From positions 33,196 through 97,195 of the forward strand of contig JAWVFI010000106.1 in assembly GCA_033856235.1 (NCBI GenBank): a stretch of DNA of 64,000 nucleotides, read 5' to 3'. Made by a program: the position numbers and the translations under genes. The notes under the pieces are model-generated. The model searched no databases. It was not told the DNA's origin and was given only the letters and a program-made list of their open reading frames with translations. Positions 1 through 9,017 of the stretch are shown here, piece by piece. The DNA is from DASXRU01 sp033856235 (lineage in GTDB: Bacteria > Acidobacteriota > Blastocatellia > Pyrinomonadales > Pyrinomonadaceae). Within the stretch, counting starts at the first letter, position 1; each line of letters opens with the position of its first letter.

Positions 1-1
1 C

Positions 2-250
2 TGGGGCAACCATGCCTTCATCATGGGCGGGGCAGTAAATGGTCGAGCGCTCTATGGCATCTATCCCGTCCTCGCGCTGGGAGGGCCCGACGACACGGAC
101 AACCGTGGCCGCTGGATCCCCACGACTTCGGTAGATCAGTTTGCCGCAACGCTCGCAAGTTGGTATGGACTTGCTCCCGCCGACATTCCAACCGTGTTTC
201 CAAATCTGTCTAAATTCGCATCGCAGAATCTTGGTTTCATGGGGCCATAG
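2..250 (+). CDS. DUF1501 family protein, C-terminal fragment
   Basis: This is the last 82 codons of a gene that begins left of the window; the reading frame is open from base 2 to a TAG stop. The residues WGNHAF, LALGGPDDTD and the RGRWIPTTSVDQ stretch match the conserved C-terminal end of DUF1501 proteins. These are large, usually Tat-exported, sulfatase-like proteins common in Acidobacteriota and Planctomycetota. Substrate and function are unknown. A strong hairpin follows 34 bases after the stop, so this is the last gene of its transcript. The family call is fairly secure even though only the tail is visible. Confidence 0.75.
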   Translation, partial: WGNHAFIMGGAVNGRALYGIYPVLALGGPDDTDNRGRWIPTTSVDQFAATLASWYGLAPADIPTVFPNLSKFASQNLGFMGP

Positions 251-283
251 TCCTTTTGCGACAGCGTCCCAGTAGAAGACAGA

Positions 284-331
284 CCCAGTGCAGTTCGGAG
301 AGGATATTGCTGAAACTGCACTGGGCCTTTT
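284..331 (+). terminator. Rho-independent terminator after the DUF1501 gene
   Basis: A perfect 12-bp inverted repeat (CCCAGTGCAGTT at 284-295 and AACTGCACTGGG at 314-325) encloses an 18-nt loop and is followed by CCTTTT. It lies just after the DUF1501 stop and before the next gene on the same strand. Confidence 0.7.
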
Positions 332-408
332 CTGATCGCGAAGCCGCTCCTTTCTTCGGATATTGAGATAAAATAAGATGTTGCTTCGTGGTCTGCATCG
401 AATCAATC

Positions 409-3400
409 ATGGGAGAGAGTAGGAAGAAGCTTCATTCGCGCAAACGCTTTGTTACTGAACGAAGTGTGGCCATTTTTATCTTATTGGTGGCAAGCGGAAT
501 GATGCTCAGCGCAGGTTGTTTCTGGCGCACAGCGCCGCAGCCTCGCCTGCAATCCTTGCCGGACCGAACGCAGCAGTCTCATGGAAACGCTCTAGCTATT
601 TTGAACGCCTCTGCGAGAACGGAAGCTCGTTCCGCATTCATGGCTCTACCGCTTAGCTTTGAATCCGGCAAATCACCAGGCCAGTTTCTGGCGCGAGCCG
701 GCGGATACGACGTCCTCGTAAAGCCCGCTGAACTACTTGTCGGCTTTCCCATCCGTTCGGGTAGTCAACGTAACCACGCAAACTCCCGCCGCAGTCAGGC
801 CTTCTCGCTACGATTGTGGCGAGCCAACCAAGCGGCAAAAGGAACCGGACTCGATCCGCTACCCGGTGCGACCAACTACCTCATTGGAAACGATCCGACG
901 CGCTGGCGCACCGGCGTCGCCAACTTCGCAAAAGTCCGCTATGAAGAGATTTATCCGGGGATTGATGTCGTCTACTACGGCCACGGCGGGCAGGTGGAAT
1001 ATGATTTTCACGTCGCTCCTGAGGCTGACGCACACTTGATAAGGTTCTCGTTTGATCCAGGGGTGAACCCGCGCATTGACGCCGATGGCGATCTGGTCGT
1101 GCAGACGTCAAGGGGCGAAGTTCGTCAGCACAAGCCCCTCGTCTACCAGGAAGCCAATGGCGCGCGCCGTTTCATTTCGGCCAGTTATCGTTTGTTCGGC
1201 AAAGGACAGGCCGGATTTGAGATTGGTGCTTATAATCACGCGCAGCCGCTGGTGATTGATCCCACTCTGGTTTATTCGACTTATTTGGGAGGAGCCGGTG
1301 ACGATGTCGGCAGCAGCATTGCGATAGACCAAAACAACAATATCTATGTTGCCGGGACGTCGGGCTCAACTAATTTCCCCACTATGACTCCCGCTTACCC
1401 TGCAAATGCGGGGTTGAGTGACTTCTTTGTAGTCAAGATCAATGCTGGTGGAAATAGCCTAGCCTATTCGACCTACATAGGCGGTAGTGGATTGGATCGC
1501 GCCAGCGGCATAGCGCTAGATAGCACGGGCCACGCATATGTCGTGGGCCGCGTTGATTCAGGCTCCGCAAACTTTCCCACCACAGCCGGAGTCGCTCCGA
1601 CCTATCGCGGCGGTGACTTCGATGCCGTGGTATTTAAGCTGAACGCGCAGGGCAATACCCTGGCTTATTCAACATTTCTCGGAGGCGAAGAGAACGACTC
1701 CGCCGAGAGCATCGCAGTTGACCTCAGCGGCAATGCGTACGTGACTGGAGGCAGCCGGTCACACGGGTTTCCGACCTCACCCAACGCCTATCAGAGTTCG
1801 AACAGTGGCGACACCGACGCTTATTTGGTGAAGCTTAATTCGACCGGATCGGCTTACCTCTATTCAACATTGCTGGGCGGTGGTGGTACCGATCGGGGTA
1901 GCGGCGTGGCAATCGATCCAGCCGGTATAGCATATCTGGCGGGCTCTACGACCTCAATCGACTTTCCTACACAAAATGCTTTTCAGAATTCTTTTGGCGG
2001 AGGCTTCGATGCGTTCGTGGCGAAACTTGATACCAATGCGAGCGGGTCCGCTTCACTGCTGTTCTGCAGTTATCTTGGCGGCGTGGCGGATGAAAAGGCG
2101 TACGGCATCGCCATTGATAACAGCGCAACGAACGTTTACCTGGTGGGCCAGACGTCGTCGGCTGATTTTCCAGCGCTGAATCCGGCGCAACCTGCATACG
2201 GTGGAAACTTCGACGCGTTCATCGCGAAAGTAACCACCGCCGGGGCGAAAGTCTATGCGACCTATCTGGGAGGGGCCAACGACGATCGCGGCACGGGCAT
2301 CGCCGTTAATTCTGCGGGCGAACCCTATGTGACGGGGTTCACGTCATCAACAAATTTCCCCACTGTGAACGCGCTGCAAGCCACGAGCGGTGGAAGCATT
2401 GATGCCTTTGTCGCGAAGCTGAATTCGACGGGCAGCGCTTTTCTGTATGCGACGTACCTGGGCGGCAGCGGGGTGGAGAATTCAACCAGCACCGTTACCT
2501 CCACCAATCCGATTGCCCTCGATTCGTCGAGCAATGCATATCTCACCGGATATACCGCGTCAGCGAATTTTCCGACAAGCTCTGCCTTGCAAACTGCCAA
2601 CGATGGAGGCCAGGACGCTTTCATTGCGAAGATATCCGATGCAGCTCCGGCCAGCCTGCAGTTCAGTTCAAACAGTGTCATGGCGAATGAAGGCGACGGT
2701 GTGGTGAAGGTTAGCGTAACCAGAACCGGAAACACCGCTAACGCCATCGATGTCGATTACGCAACCAGCAATGGCTCGGCATCGAGCCGCACTGATTACA
2801 CGTTGACGACTGGCACTTTGCATTTCGCCGCCGGCGATGTCCTGAAAAAGTTTTTGGTGCCGCTGGTTGACGACGTCTATGTCGAAGGAAACGAAACCGT
2901 CAACCTGATCATCCGGAATCCACAAGGTGGCGGCGCGTTCCTTGGCGGTGCCGCATCGGCAGTCCTGACGATAGCCGATAACGACAGTTCATCTGCCAAC
3001 TTCAATCCGCTGGACGACGTGTCATTCTTTGTCCGACAACACTATTTGGATTTCCTGAACCGCGAGCCCGATCCGGATGGCTTGGCCTATTGGGCAAACG
3101 AAATCACGAAGTGTGGAAGCGATAGCGCCTGCGTCAACGATCGGCGCATCGGCGTGTCGGCCTCCTTCTTTGTCTCAGATGAATTCCAGGAGAGCGGAGG
3201 ATTTGTTTATCGACTCTACCGCGCTACGCTCGGCCGCGATCCGACTTACGTCGAATTCAGCGCCGATCGGAGCAAGTTAATCGGCGGGCTGGATTTGGAA
3301 GCCAACAAGGGAGTGCTGGTCCATGAGTTCCTCAGCCGGCCCGAGTTGGCAGACAAATACCCGGATGGGCCTGGGTTCATTGCGCCGCTGGCCGCGACAG

Positions 3401-3756
3401 CGAGGACCGCGTCCGGGGCAGCACTGCCTAACCTGACGAGCGATCTGCAAGCGACCTATGACAATTGTGGGAAGTCGGCAAAACTGTGCAAAGAGCTAAC
3501 GGTTGCGTCACTAGTTGATTACCCGGAGTTTGCCGCCGCTGTTTACAACCGTTCCTTCGTGGTGATGGAGTACTTCGGCTATCTACGACGCGACCCCGAG
3601 CCGGGCGGCTACGCGTTCTGGCTGGACGTGCTCAATAATCGCGAGCCCAACAATTACCGCGGCATGGTCTGTTCGTTTGTGACTTCGGCGGAATATCAGC
3701 AGCGGTTCAGCCCGGTTGTCACGCGCACCAACGCCGAATGCAGCAGCGTCCACTGA
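409..3756 (+). CDS. Secreted lipoprotein with SBBP beta-propeller, Calx-beta and DUF4214 domains
   Basis: A 1115-residue exported protein. The N-terminus has basic residues, a hydrophobic stretch and a lipobox (LSAGC near residue 37), so lipidation is likely. Residues of about 290-760 are SBBP repeats, recognisable by recurring STYLGG, DAYVTG-like and FPT motifs at roughly 50-60-residue spacing, and they should form a beta-propeller. A Calx-beta domain follows (about 760-860, ending TIADND). The last 250 residues carry DUF4214-type segments (FLNREPDPDGLAYW, LGRDPT, LRRDPEPGGYAFW). The start was taken at ATG 409; a GTG seven codons upstream is possible. Cell-surface or secreted, probably adhesion or matrix related; the ligand is unknown. 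Confidence 0.85.
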   Translation: MGESRKKLHSRKRFVTERSVAIFILLVASGMMLSAGCFWRTAPQPRLQSLPDRTQQSHGNALAILNASARTEARSAFMALPLSFESGKSPGQFLARAGGYDVLVKPAELLVGFPIRSGSQRNHANSRRSQAFSLRLWRANQAAKGTGLDPLPGATNYLIGNDPTRWRTGVANFAKVRYEEIYPGIDVVYYGHGGQVEYDFHVAPEADAHLIRFSFDPGVNPRIDADGDLVVQTSRGEVRQHKPLVYQEANGARRFISASYRLFGKGQAGFEIGAYNHAQPLVIDPTLVYSTYLGGAGDDVGSSIAIDQNNNIYVAGTSGSTNFPTMTPAYPANAGLSDFFVVKINAGGNSLAYSTYIGGSGLDRASGIALDSTGHAYVVGRVDSGSANFPTTAGVAPTYRGGDFDAVVFKLNAQGNTLAYSTFLGGEENDSAESIAVDLSGNAYVTGGSRSHGFPTSPNAYQSSNSGDTDAYLVKLNSTGSAYLYSTLLGGGGTDRGSGVAIDPAGIAYLAGSTTSIDFPTQNAFQNSFGGGFDAFVAKLDTNASGSASLLFCSYLGGVADEKAYGIAIDNSATNVYLVGQTSSADFPALNPAQPAYGGNFDAFIAKVTTAGAKVYATYLGGANDDRGTGIAVNSAGEPYVTGFTSSTNFPTVNALQATSGGSIDAFVAKLNSTGSAFLYATYLGGSGVENSTSTVTSTNPIALDSSSNAYLTGYTASANFPTSSALQTANDGGQDAFIAKISDAAPASLQFSSNSVMANEGDGVVKVSVTRTGNTANAIDVDYATSNGSASSRTDYTLTTGTLHFAAGDVLKKFLVPLVDDVYVEGNETVNLIIRNPQGGGAFLGGAASAVLTIADNDSSSANFNPLDDVSFFVRQHYLDFLNREPDPDGLAYWANEITKCGSDSACVNDRRIGVSASFFVSDEFQESGGFVYRLYRATLGRDPTYVEFSADRSKLIGGLDLEANKGVLVHEFLSRPELADKYPDGPGFIAPLAATARTASGAALPNLTSDLQATYDNCGKSAKLCKELTVASLVDYPEFAAAVYNRSFVVMEYFGYLRRDPEPGGYAFWLDVLNNREPNNYRGMVCSFVTSAEYQQRFSPVVTRTNAECSSVH

Positions 3757-3777
3757 GTTGGCTAAGCTCAGGAGAAC

Positions 3778-5508
3778 TTACTGACAAGCTAAAGCTTGAA
3801 CTCTATACGCCGGTGGGGACAGCTGAGCTTTATTCAGCAACACGACTTCCTTCAGCAGAACTCCATCCGGATCCAATGTGACTGCAGTGAGCGGCTGTTT
3901 GAGAGGGAAGCTCTTGACGGTTCGTTTTCCAGTCGGCTGAATCACAAAACGGCTCTTGGACCCGCCACTGGTCACTTCAATTGTCACCGGATCGAGGAAG
4001 GCGTGATCACGTTGCGTCTGTTTCAGTTCTACCACGAGGTTCGATCCGGCAGCCGAGAATTCCGCTGAGCTCCAACCGAATTCATAAACCGGATGTCCGC
4101 TGCCATAAATCCACCGCGCAAAGAATTCTTTTAGGTTCCTTCCCGAGGCCTTTTCCAAAGCCGCGCGCAGGTCTTCACTACCAGCGGTGCCGTCGCGGTG
4201 TGTCTTGTAGTAAGCACGCACGCCTCGGAAGAACGCCTCGTCGCCCAAACGCGCGCGCAGCATGTGCAGCACCCACGCGCCCTTCTGGTAACTATTTCCA
4301 TTGAGCAGCTTAAACAGATCTTCGGTCTCGCTGTCGTAAAGAGGAGCATGCGTCTTTCGCTCGTACGCGAAAACGGTTTCGGCGGCCTGCTTCATGTAGG
4401 TTTGAAATTCTGCCTCTCCCTCGAAGTGTTGAAGAAAGAGACCGGCGAAGTAGGTGGCGAACCCTTCGCTCAACCAGATGTCGGACCAGGTTGATTCCGT
4501 AACCGAGTCGCCAAACCATTGGTGCGCGATTTCGTGAGCCACCACATCGACGGTGCCTTGGGGAATGCCAAATTTGCCGCTGACTCGCGCGCTGGGGCTG
4601 GGAACGAGTAGGTTACTGGAAAAGACAATCGCGCTGGAGTTTTCCATTCCGCCAAAGCGGGTCGCCGCAACTATCAAAGCGAGCTTTTCATATGGATAGG
4701 GCCCCACTAGTTGGCTGAAGTATGCGAGTGCCGGCGGCGCGGGCGAAAACCCTTTCAGCGCATAAGGCTTGTCCACTTGCGGCACGTAATAGGAAAGCGG
4801 TGTCAGCAGTCCGGGCACATCAAGCTTCGCGCCTTCATTAACGACGATCACCATGCAGTACGGCGGGATTGGCCGGCTTTCATTGAACGACCACGTCGTA
4901 GTCCCTCCGAAATTACCGCGAAACCCTGCAAACGCCCCGTTGGCGACCACCAGGTCGCGCGAAGGCGCCGTGATGCTAAATGCCACTGTGGCCTTGGCCG
5001 CCGGGTGGTCCAGGCAGGGAATCCAGTGGTGAACCCGGTCGGGCCAGTTGTCGCCGGTTGCGGAGGGCTTGCCGTCGCGGTCAGTAGTTAGTATTAGCCC
5101 GTCTTTCGGCTTGCCGTGATATGCGATAGTGATGCTTATCTGCTTACCTGGTTTGGCGACCTGATTGAGCCGGACATTCAGCCGGTTTGGCGCCCGATCA
5201 AATTGCGCTGGTGCATTGTTTACTTTTATCGAGTCGATCGTCAGCTCACCAAAGTCGAGATCGATTGTCCTCACGTTGCGTTTCAGGATCGCGGCACGAA
5301 TCATCGTGGTCGCAGAGACAATCTCAGTCAGTTGATTATCCAGCCTCAGGGTGACGTTGTAGTGGAGAGGTTTCCAAGTGTCGATGAGGCGCTCGCGGCG
5401 CTGGGCCGTGGTGGCAACCGGCAGGATGAAAAAAAGGAGCGACAGAATAAGCGGGCGCCATAGGGGCGAGCGTCGCCGGCTAGTTGCGCGAGTAACAAGA
5501 GTTCTCAT
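3778..5508 (-). CDS. M1 family zinc aminopeptidase, secreted
   Basis: A 576-residue metallopeptidase. An N-terminal signal peptide (hydrophobic run near residues 18-33, then TTAQ) predicts export. The exopeptidase motif GGMEN is present, and the gluzincin zinc motif HEIAH lies near residue 321, followed by the third ligand in LSEGFATYF, so the active site is intact. The M1 family removes N-terminal residues from peptides. The long C-terminal domain of the largest M1 enzymes is absent. It is transcribed downstream of the 116-residue gene at 5524-5874 with a 15-base gap, so the two are probably one operon. It converges with the SBBP lipoprotein gene. Confidence 0.88.
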   Translation of the reverse strand: MRTLVTRATSRRRSPLWRPLILSLLFFILPVATTAQRRERLIDTWKPLHYNVTLRLDNQLTEIVSATTMIRAAILKRNVRTIDLDFGELTIDSIKVNNAPAQFDRAPNRLNVRLNQVAKPGKQISITIAYHGKPKDGLILTTDRDGKPSATGDNWPDRVHHWIPCLDHPAAKATVAFSITAPSRDLVVANGAFAGFRGNFGGTTTWSFNESRPIPPYCMVIVVNEGAKLDVPGLLTPLSYYVPQVDKPYALKGFSPAPPALAYFSQLVGPYPYEKLALIVAATRFGGMENSSAIVFSSNLLVPSPSARVSGKFGIPQGTVDVVAHEIAHQWFGDSVTESTWSDIWLSEGFATYFAGLFLQHFEGEAEFQTYMKQAAETVFAYERKTHAPLYDSETEDLFKLLNGNSYQKGAWVLHMLRARLGDEAFFRGVRAYYKTHRDGTAGSEDLRAALEKASGRNLKEFFARWIYGSGHPVYEFGWSSAEFSAAGSNLVVELKQTQRDHAFLDPVTIEVTSGGSKSRFVIQPTGKRTVKSFPLKQPLTAVTLDPDGVLLKEVVLLNKAQLSPPAYRVQALACQ

Positions 5509-5523
5509 TTTACGTCGCTGCCT

Positions 5524-5874
5524 TTACCTCATGCCCAACATCAGAAGCGCCGAGCGGTCGGAAACTTCTCCGTGCTGCTGTACCCACATTAGGTACTCGC
5601 CTACTTCACTTTCGGCAACCGGACGATTACCCAACTTCGCGGCCGGTGTTCTTTCGAAGGCGCGATTGGTCAAAGCCATATGTGCTTTTCGGACGTTTAG
5701 AGACTCTGGCGCGGCCAGCGCGCGTTCGGCGCTCTCAACATCGGGAAATAATTCTTCATAGGCCATCAAGTGCCAGACCTGTGTTTCGGGATTGAAGGCC
5801 AAAACTCGCAATAGCCCGAAACCACTTTCGAGCTGAAAGATAAGATCGTCGCCGGCCGTAAATTGCTGCTCCAC
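5524..5874 (-). CDS. Conserved hypothetical protein
   Basis: A 116-residue acidic cytoplasmic protein with no signal peptide or membrane segment and no motif that I recognise. It starts with the phrase AGDDLIFQLESGFGLLRV, suggestive of a small beta-rich fold, followed by a helical half. It lies 15 bases upstream of the M1 peptidase on the same strand and diverges from the J-domain gene at 5980. The short spacing makes cotranscription with the peptidase likely. Function unknown. Confidence 0.6.
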   Translation of the reverse strand: MEQQFTAGDDLIFQLESGFGLLRVLAFNPETQVWHLMAYEELFPDVESAERALAAPESLNVRKAHMALTNRAFERTPAAKLGNRPVAESEVGEYLMWVQQHGEVSDRSALLMLGMR

Positions 5875-5979
5875 GATGATTACCTTTTACCGTAGTTTGA
5901 GTAATTTCGCCATGAGAGTTTGAGCCTGGACGGACGTATTGCAAATCGCCTACCGCAAACTTAGAATCCCAACACCAAA

Positions 5980-6534
5980 ATGAGCCTGTTCGATTCATCG
6001 AGTGACTACTACGAAATCCTGGATGCCGACGAAGGCGCTTCGCGCGCCGAAATCGAGCGTTCCTACAAACGCCAGGCTTTGAAACACCATCCCGATCGCG
6101 GGGGCAGCGAGGATGGCATGAAGACTATCAACGAGGCGTATCAGGTCCTTCATGATGAGGCGTTGCGCAAGGCTTACGATCGCCAGCGCCGCAAGCCGGA
6201 AGCAACGGATGCAGCGCGGCCGTTCTCGCCGCCGGCGCAGGACGTGGGAATTTACGGCCAGGGGTTAAGCGCCTTATTGTGCTTGATTGTCGGGCTTCTG
6301 CTGTTGTTTCTTGTGCGGTTTCAATGGATTTGGTTTCTCTGGCCGCTCGCAATTCTGGCCGGCTTTGTGATTCTTTTCGGAATATTCATGGCCCACGCGG
6401 CGGTGAATACCGCGCGTAACTCGCTGGCCAAAGGGCACCCGGCGCACCGTTTCCGGCTGGCGCAGGAAGCCGGATTTTGGACTGCAGTATTTGCCGGCGC
6501 TTACGCGGTGTACTGGATTTTGGATGCAGCCTGA
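5980..6534 (+). CDS. J-domain protein with C-terminal membrane segments
   Basis: A 184-residue protein. Residues of about 10-70 are a DnaJ domain with the invariant HPD tripeptide (KHHPDRGG), which stimulates the ATPase of a DnaK/Hsp70 partner. Instead of the G/F and zinc-finger regions of DnaJ there are hydrophobic segments (about residues 95-145, and a third near 165-182), so it is a membrane-anchored type III J protein rather than the general co-chaperone. The stop overlaps the start of the following VOC gene, implying translational coupling. Confidence 0.85.
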   Translation: MSLFDSSSDYYEILDADEGASRAEIERSYKRQALKHHPDRGGSEDGMKTINEAYQVLHDEALRKAYDRQRRKPEATDAARPFSPPAQDVGIYGQGLSALLCLIVGLLLLFLVRFQWIWFLWPLAILAGFVILFGIFMAHAAVNTARNSLAKGHPAHRFRLAQEAGFWTAVFAGAYAVYWILDAA

Positions 6535-6931
6535 TAATCAGCAAACGGTCGTCGCCCAGAATGGCAATCCCGGGGTCAGCGGATTGGATCTTCTTTTCCT
6601 GGAGGTCAACAGTCTGGATGAGTCGATTCCGTTCTACCTGGAAAAACTCGGGTTTGAGTTGGAGTCACACAACTTTGATTCCGAGCCGCCGATGGCCACA
6701 GTGCGAGGCGGTACGCTCAGGATTACGATGGTGCAACAACTGGAGACCATGCTGAAGCGCGGGCGCGGCGTTCACTTCGTGCTTGGTGTGCCTGATGTCG
6801 AGGCCTATCACGAAAGTTTGCAGAAGGAAGGATTGATCGTTACGGCTCCACAGGATGAAGGTTGGGGTGGCCGCTTCATCAGTTTGCAGGACCCGGATGG
6901 CTACCGGCTTTTCTTCGTAACCTGGACGTAA
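6524..6931 (+). CDS. VOC (glyoxalase/bleomycin-resistance) family protein
   Basis: A 135-residue single-domain protein. The segment LFLEVNSLDESIPFYLEKLG and the ending PDGYRLFFVTW are typical of the two beta-alpha-beta modules of vicinal-oxygen-chelate proteins. The family includes glyoxalases, dioxygenases and antibiotic-binding proteins; the substrate cannot be read from sequence. The first module lacks the usual H ligand at its start (LDLLFLEV), so metal binding is uncertain. The start was placed at ATG 6524, which overlaps the J-domain stop by 11 bases; an upstream in-frame start at 6491 would overlap far more. Confidence 0.8.
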   Translation: MQPDNQQTVVAQNGNPGVSGLDLLFLEVNSLDESIPFYLEKLGFELESHNFDSEPPMATVRGGTLRITMVQQLETMLKRGRGVHFVLGVPDVEAYHESLQKEGLIVTAPQDEGWGGRFISLQDPDGYRLFFVTWT

Positions 6932-7021
6932 TGCAAACTGTCAGTGCGCGTTTCCAACGATCGCCCGCCAGGCTTAAGACCGATCGCAAGCTGACGGTTT
7001 GCGTTACAAAGAATAAAGACA

Positions 7022-7234
7022 ATGCCAAACCTACAACATGTTGAAAATCTGCTGTTGCGCCAGCGCGGACAGACCATCGATGTGAAGACCATGTCCGGCG
7101 GCGTGTACGAAGGAATAATCGCCGACGTCACCAACGATTATGTAACTTTGAAGACGAAGGGCGCGAGCGGGGAAGCGGACCAGGTAATCATCATGCTGCA
7201 CAGCATTGAATCGATCCTCACCCGCGACGCGTAG
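7022..7234 (+). CDS. Small LSm-like protein, function unknown
   Basis: A 70-residue protein. The pattern RGQTIDVKTMSGG-x-YEG followed by a second beta-rich half (VTNDYVTLKT, then VIIMLHSIESI) resembles the Sm1/Sm2 layout of LSm/Hfq-like or DUF2642-like small beta-barrels. This is a fold-level resemblance seen by eye, not a secure family assignment. No membrane segment. It lies 90 bases after the VOC gene and is followed by a long hairpin repeat. An RNA-binding role is possible but is inference only. Confidence 0.55.
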   Translation: MPNLQHVENLLLRQRGQTIDVKTMSGGVYEGIIADVTNDYVTLKTKGASGEADQVIIMLHSIESILTRDA

Positions 7235-7244
7235 CACAGACTGT

Positions 7245-7311
7245 AGGGGCGTCCCTCCGTGGGCGCTTCCTTCGACGGTCCCAAAGGGGGCGCCCACGGA
7301 GGAGCGCCCCT
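7245..7311. repeat. Long GC-rich inverted repeat
   Basis: Two 23-base arms (7245-7267 and 7289-7311) are inverted copies differing at three positions, around a 21-base spacer. The arms read roughly AGGGGCGTCCCTCCGTGGGC. It sits between the LSm-like gene and the radical SAM gene. It may be a transcribed hairpin or an interspersed palindromic repeat; there is no clear T-tract. Confidence 0.7.
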
Positions 7312-7377
7312 GCAATTCTAGCCGCTTGGTCTTTGTGTCATAGCTGCGGTACACTGTTGCATCGATAGGCCGCTGCT

Positions 7378-8403
7378 ATGCATTACGTCGCTAACCCTCC
7401 CAATCCCTGGCTAACCCATTCCGTTGAATGGATCGGCGAGCCTCCCGCCGCGAAGATTGAAGTCTTTGAGGAAACTGCTACGCGCTCAATCATCACCCAC
7501 AACGATAGTCCGGACGTTGGGTTTGATTACACGGTGAACTGTTATCGGGGCTGCAGCCATGGCTGCACCTACTGTTTTAGCCGGCCCACTCATGAGTATC
7601 TCGGGTACGGCGCCGGGACTGATTTTGAGCGCAAGATCGTAGCGAAAGTGCGCGCGCCTGAGTTGCTGCGGGCCGAGTTGTTGAAGCGGTCATGGAAAGG
7701 CGAGCTGATAATGTTTTCCTTCACGTCCGATCCGTACATTCCGCTCGAGGCCAATTACAAACTGACGCGCCGGTGTCTGGAAGTGTGTCTGGAGTTTCGC
7801 CAGCCCATCGGCGTAATTACCAAATCGGCTTTGATCCGGCGCGACATAGACATCCTGCAGCAACTGGCAAGGGAAGCCAGTGTCGGGGTTTTCATCTCCA
7901 TCCCGTTTGCTGATTACGATACCGCACGCGCCGTGGAACCCTTTGCGCCTTCACCCGGCGCCCGTTTCAAAGCGATGAAGGAACTGGCGGCGGCAGGCAT
8001 TGAAGTCGGCATTGGCATTGCGCCGTTGATACCCGGCTTAAGCACTGATATTCCGGAACTGCTGACTCGAGCCAAAGACTGCGGCGCCAACCGCGCTTTT
8101 ATCAACATGCTGCGTTTGCCGGGCAGCGTCGCCCCTTATTTTGAGGAGCGCCTGCGCGAAACGCTGCCGACGAAGGCTGAGCGGGTCCTCAACCGCATCC
8201 GCGACGCGCGCGGGGGCAAGCTCAATTCCAGCGTTTTCGGCGATCGCATGCGCGGTCATGGGCAGTACTGGGAAGCGCAGGAGCGCCTGTTCGAAGTGCA
8301 TTGCCAGCGGCTGGGCTTCAACCAGCGCACCGTAGGTTCGGAAAAAAGAAAGTTTGCCAGCACCTTCCGCCGACCTTCCGCGCAGGGAGATCTCTTCGCT
8401 TAA
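7378..8403 (+). CDS. PA0069/SplB-like radical SAM protein
   Basis: A 341-residue protein. The radical SAM cluster motif CYRGCSHGCTYCF (CxxxxxxCxxC arrangement near residues 57-68) binds the 4Fe-4S cluster that cleaves S-adenosylmethionine. The motif environment and the downstream segments (SFTSDPYIPLEA, ITKSALIRRDIDIL, FISIPFADYDTARAVEP) match the PA0069/Rv2578c family related to spore photoproduct lyase. The reaction is not established for this family. It stands alone, with no neighbour that suggests a substrate. Confidence 0.87.
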   Translation: MHYVANPPNPWLTHSVEWIGEPPAAKIEVFEETATRSIITHNDSPDVGFDYTVNCYRGCSHGCTYCFSRPTHEYLGYGAGTDFERKIVAKVRAPELLRAELLKRSWKGELIMFSFTSDPYIPLEANYKLTRRCLEVCLEFRQPIGVITKSALIRRDIDILQQLAREASVGVFISIPFADYDTARAVEPFAPSPGARFKAMKELAAAGIEVGIGIAPLIPGLSTDIPELLTRAKDCGANRAFINMLRLPGSVAPYFEERLRETLPTKAERVLNRIRDARGGKLNSSVFGDRMRGHGQYWEAQERLFEVHCQRLGFNQRTVGSEKRKFASTFRRPSAQGDLFA

Positions 8404-8544
8404 CAACGTCGCGTAAATAGCTTCTGAGCGCAATAAATGTTCAGGCCGGGGGCAGGTTTGATCTATACTGGCGCACCATTACCCGTTGCTGCTGGTCATA
8501 GAAGCACCCAGGTCCTGGGGCTAATCTTCCAAGGAGATTCCGCC

Positions 8545-8970
8545 ATGATTAAGATCAAGGATGTCATCCGTGATCGCGAGCCGTATTCGCTGCGAGCTTC
8601 GGCAAGTGTCCTGGAAGCCGCCGAGTTCATGGCCGAGAGAAGGATCGGCGCCGTCTGTGTGCTCGATGATGAGGGGCGGCTGATCGGAGTTTTTTCGGAG
8701 CGCGACCTCTTGAATCGCGTAGTGGTTCCGCGACACGACCCGGCGGCGATGCATTTGGGTGACGTAATCAGCGAGTTGCGCGCTGTGATTCGCTGCGACG
8801 AAACGCCGCACCAGGCATTAGAGCGTATGGAGCAGATTGGGAGCCGTCATTTGCCCGTAGTAGATGACGATCGATGGGTCGGCATGCTCTCAATGCGCGA
8901 CTTATTGCGAGTGGAGCTTGGCGAGCAGGGCGATGAGCTGAAACTCCTGCACGAGTACATTCAACATTGA
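8545..8970 (+). CDS. CBS-domain pair protein
   Basis: A 141-residue protein made almost entirely of two CBS domains (about residues 8-60 and 72-127; GRLIGVFSERDLL and RWVGMLSMRDLL mark the two repeat ends). CBS pairs bind adenosine nucleotides and act as energy or redox sensors, usually on a partner protein not identified here. ATG 8545 was chosen over an upstream in-frame start at 8437 because AAGGAG lies eight bases before it (8531-8536) and the domain begins at once. Confidence 0.88.
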   Translation: MIKIKDVIRDREPYSLRASASVLEAAEFMAERRIGAVCVLDDEGRLIGVFSERDLLNRVVVPRHDPAAMHLGDVISELRAVIRCDETPHQALERMEQIGSRHLPVVDDDRWVGMLSMRDLLRVELGEQGDELKLLHEYIQH

Positions 8971-9017
8971 ACTATCCGCAGTTCCCGTCAAATAGCGTAA
9001 CCAAATGAGGTAGGTCA

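Noticed and set aside
2325..2747. A 140-codon minus-strand frame inside the SBBP gene
   Set aside because: It is opposite repeated beta-propeller sequence; the plus strand coding is certain.
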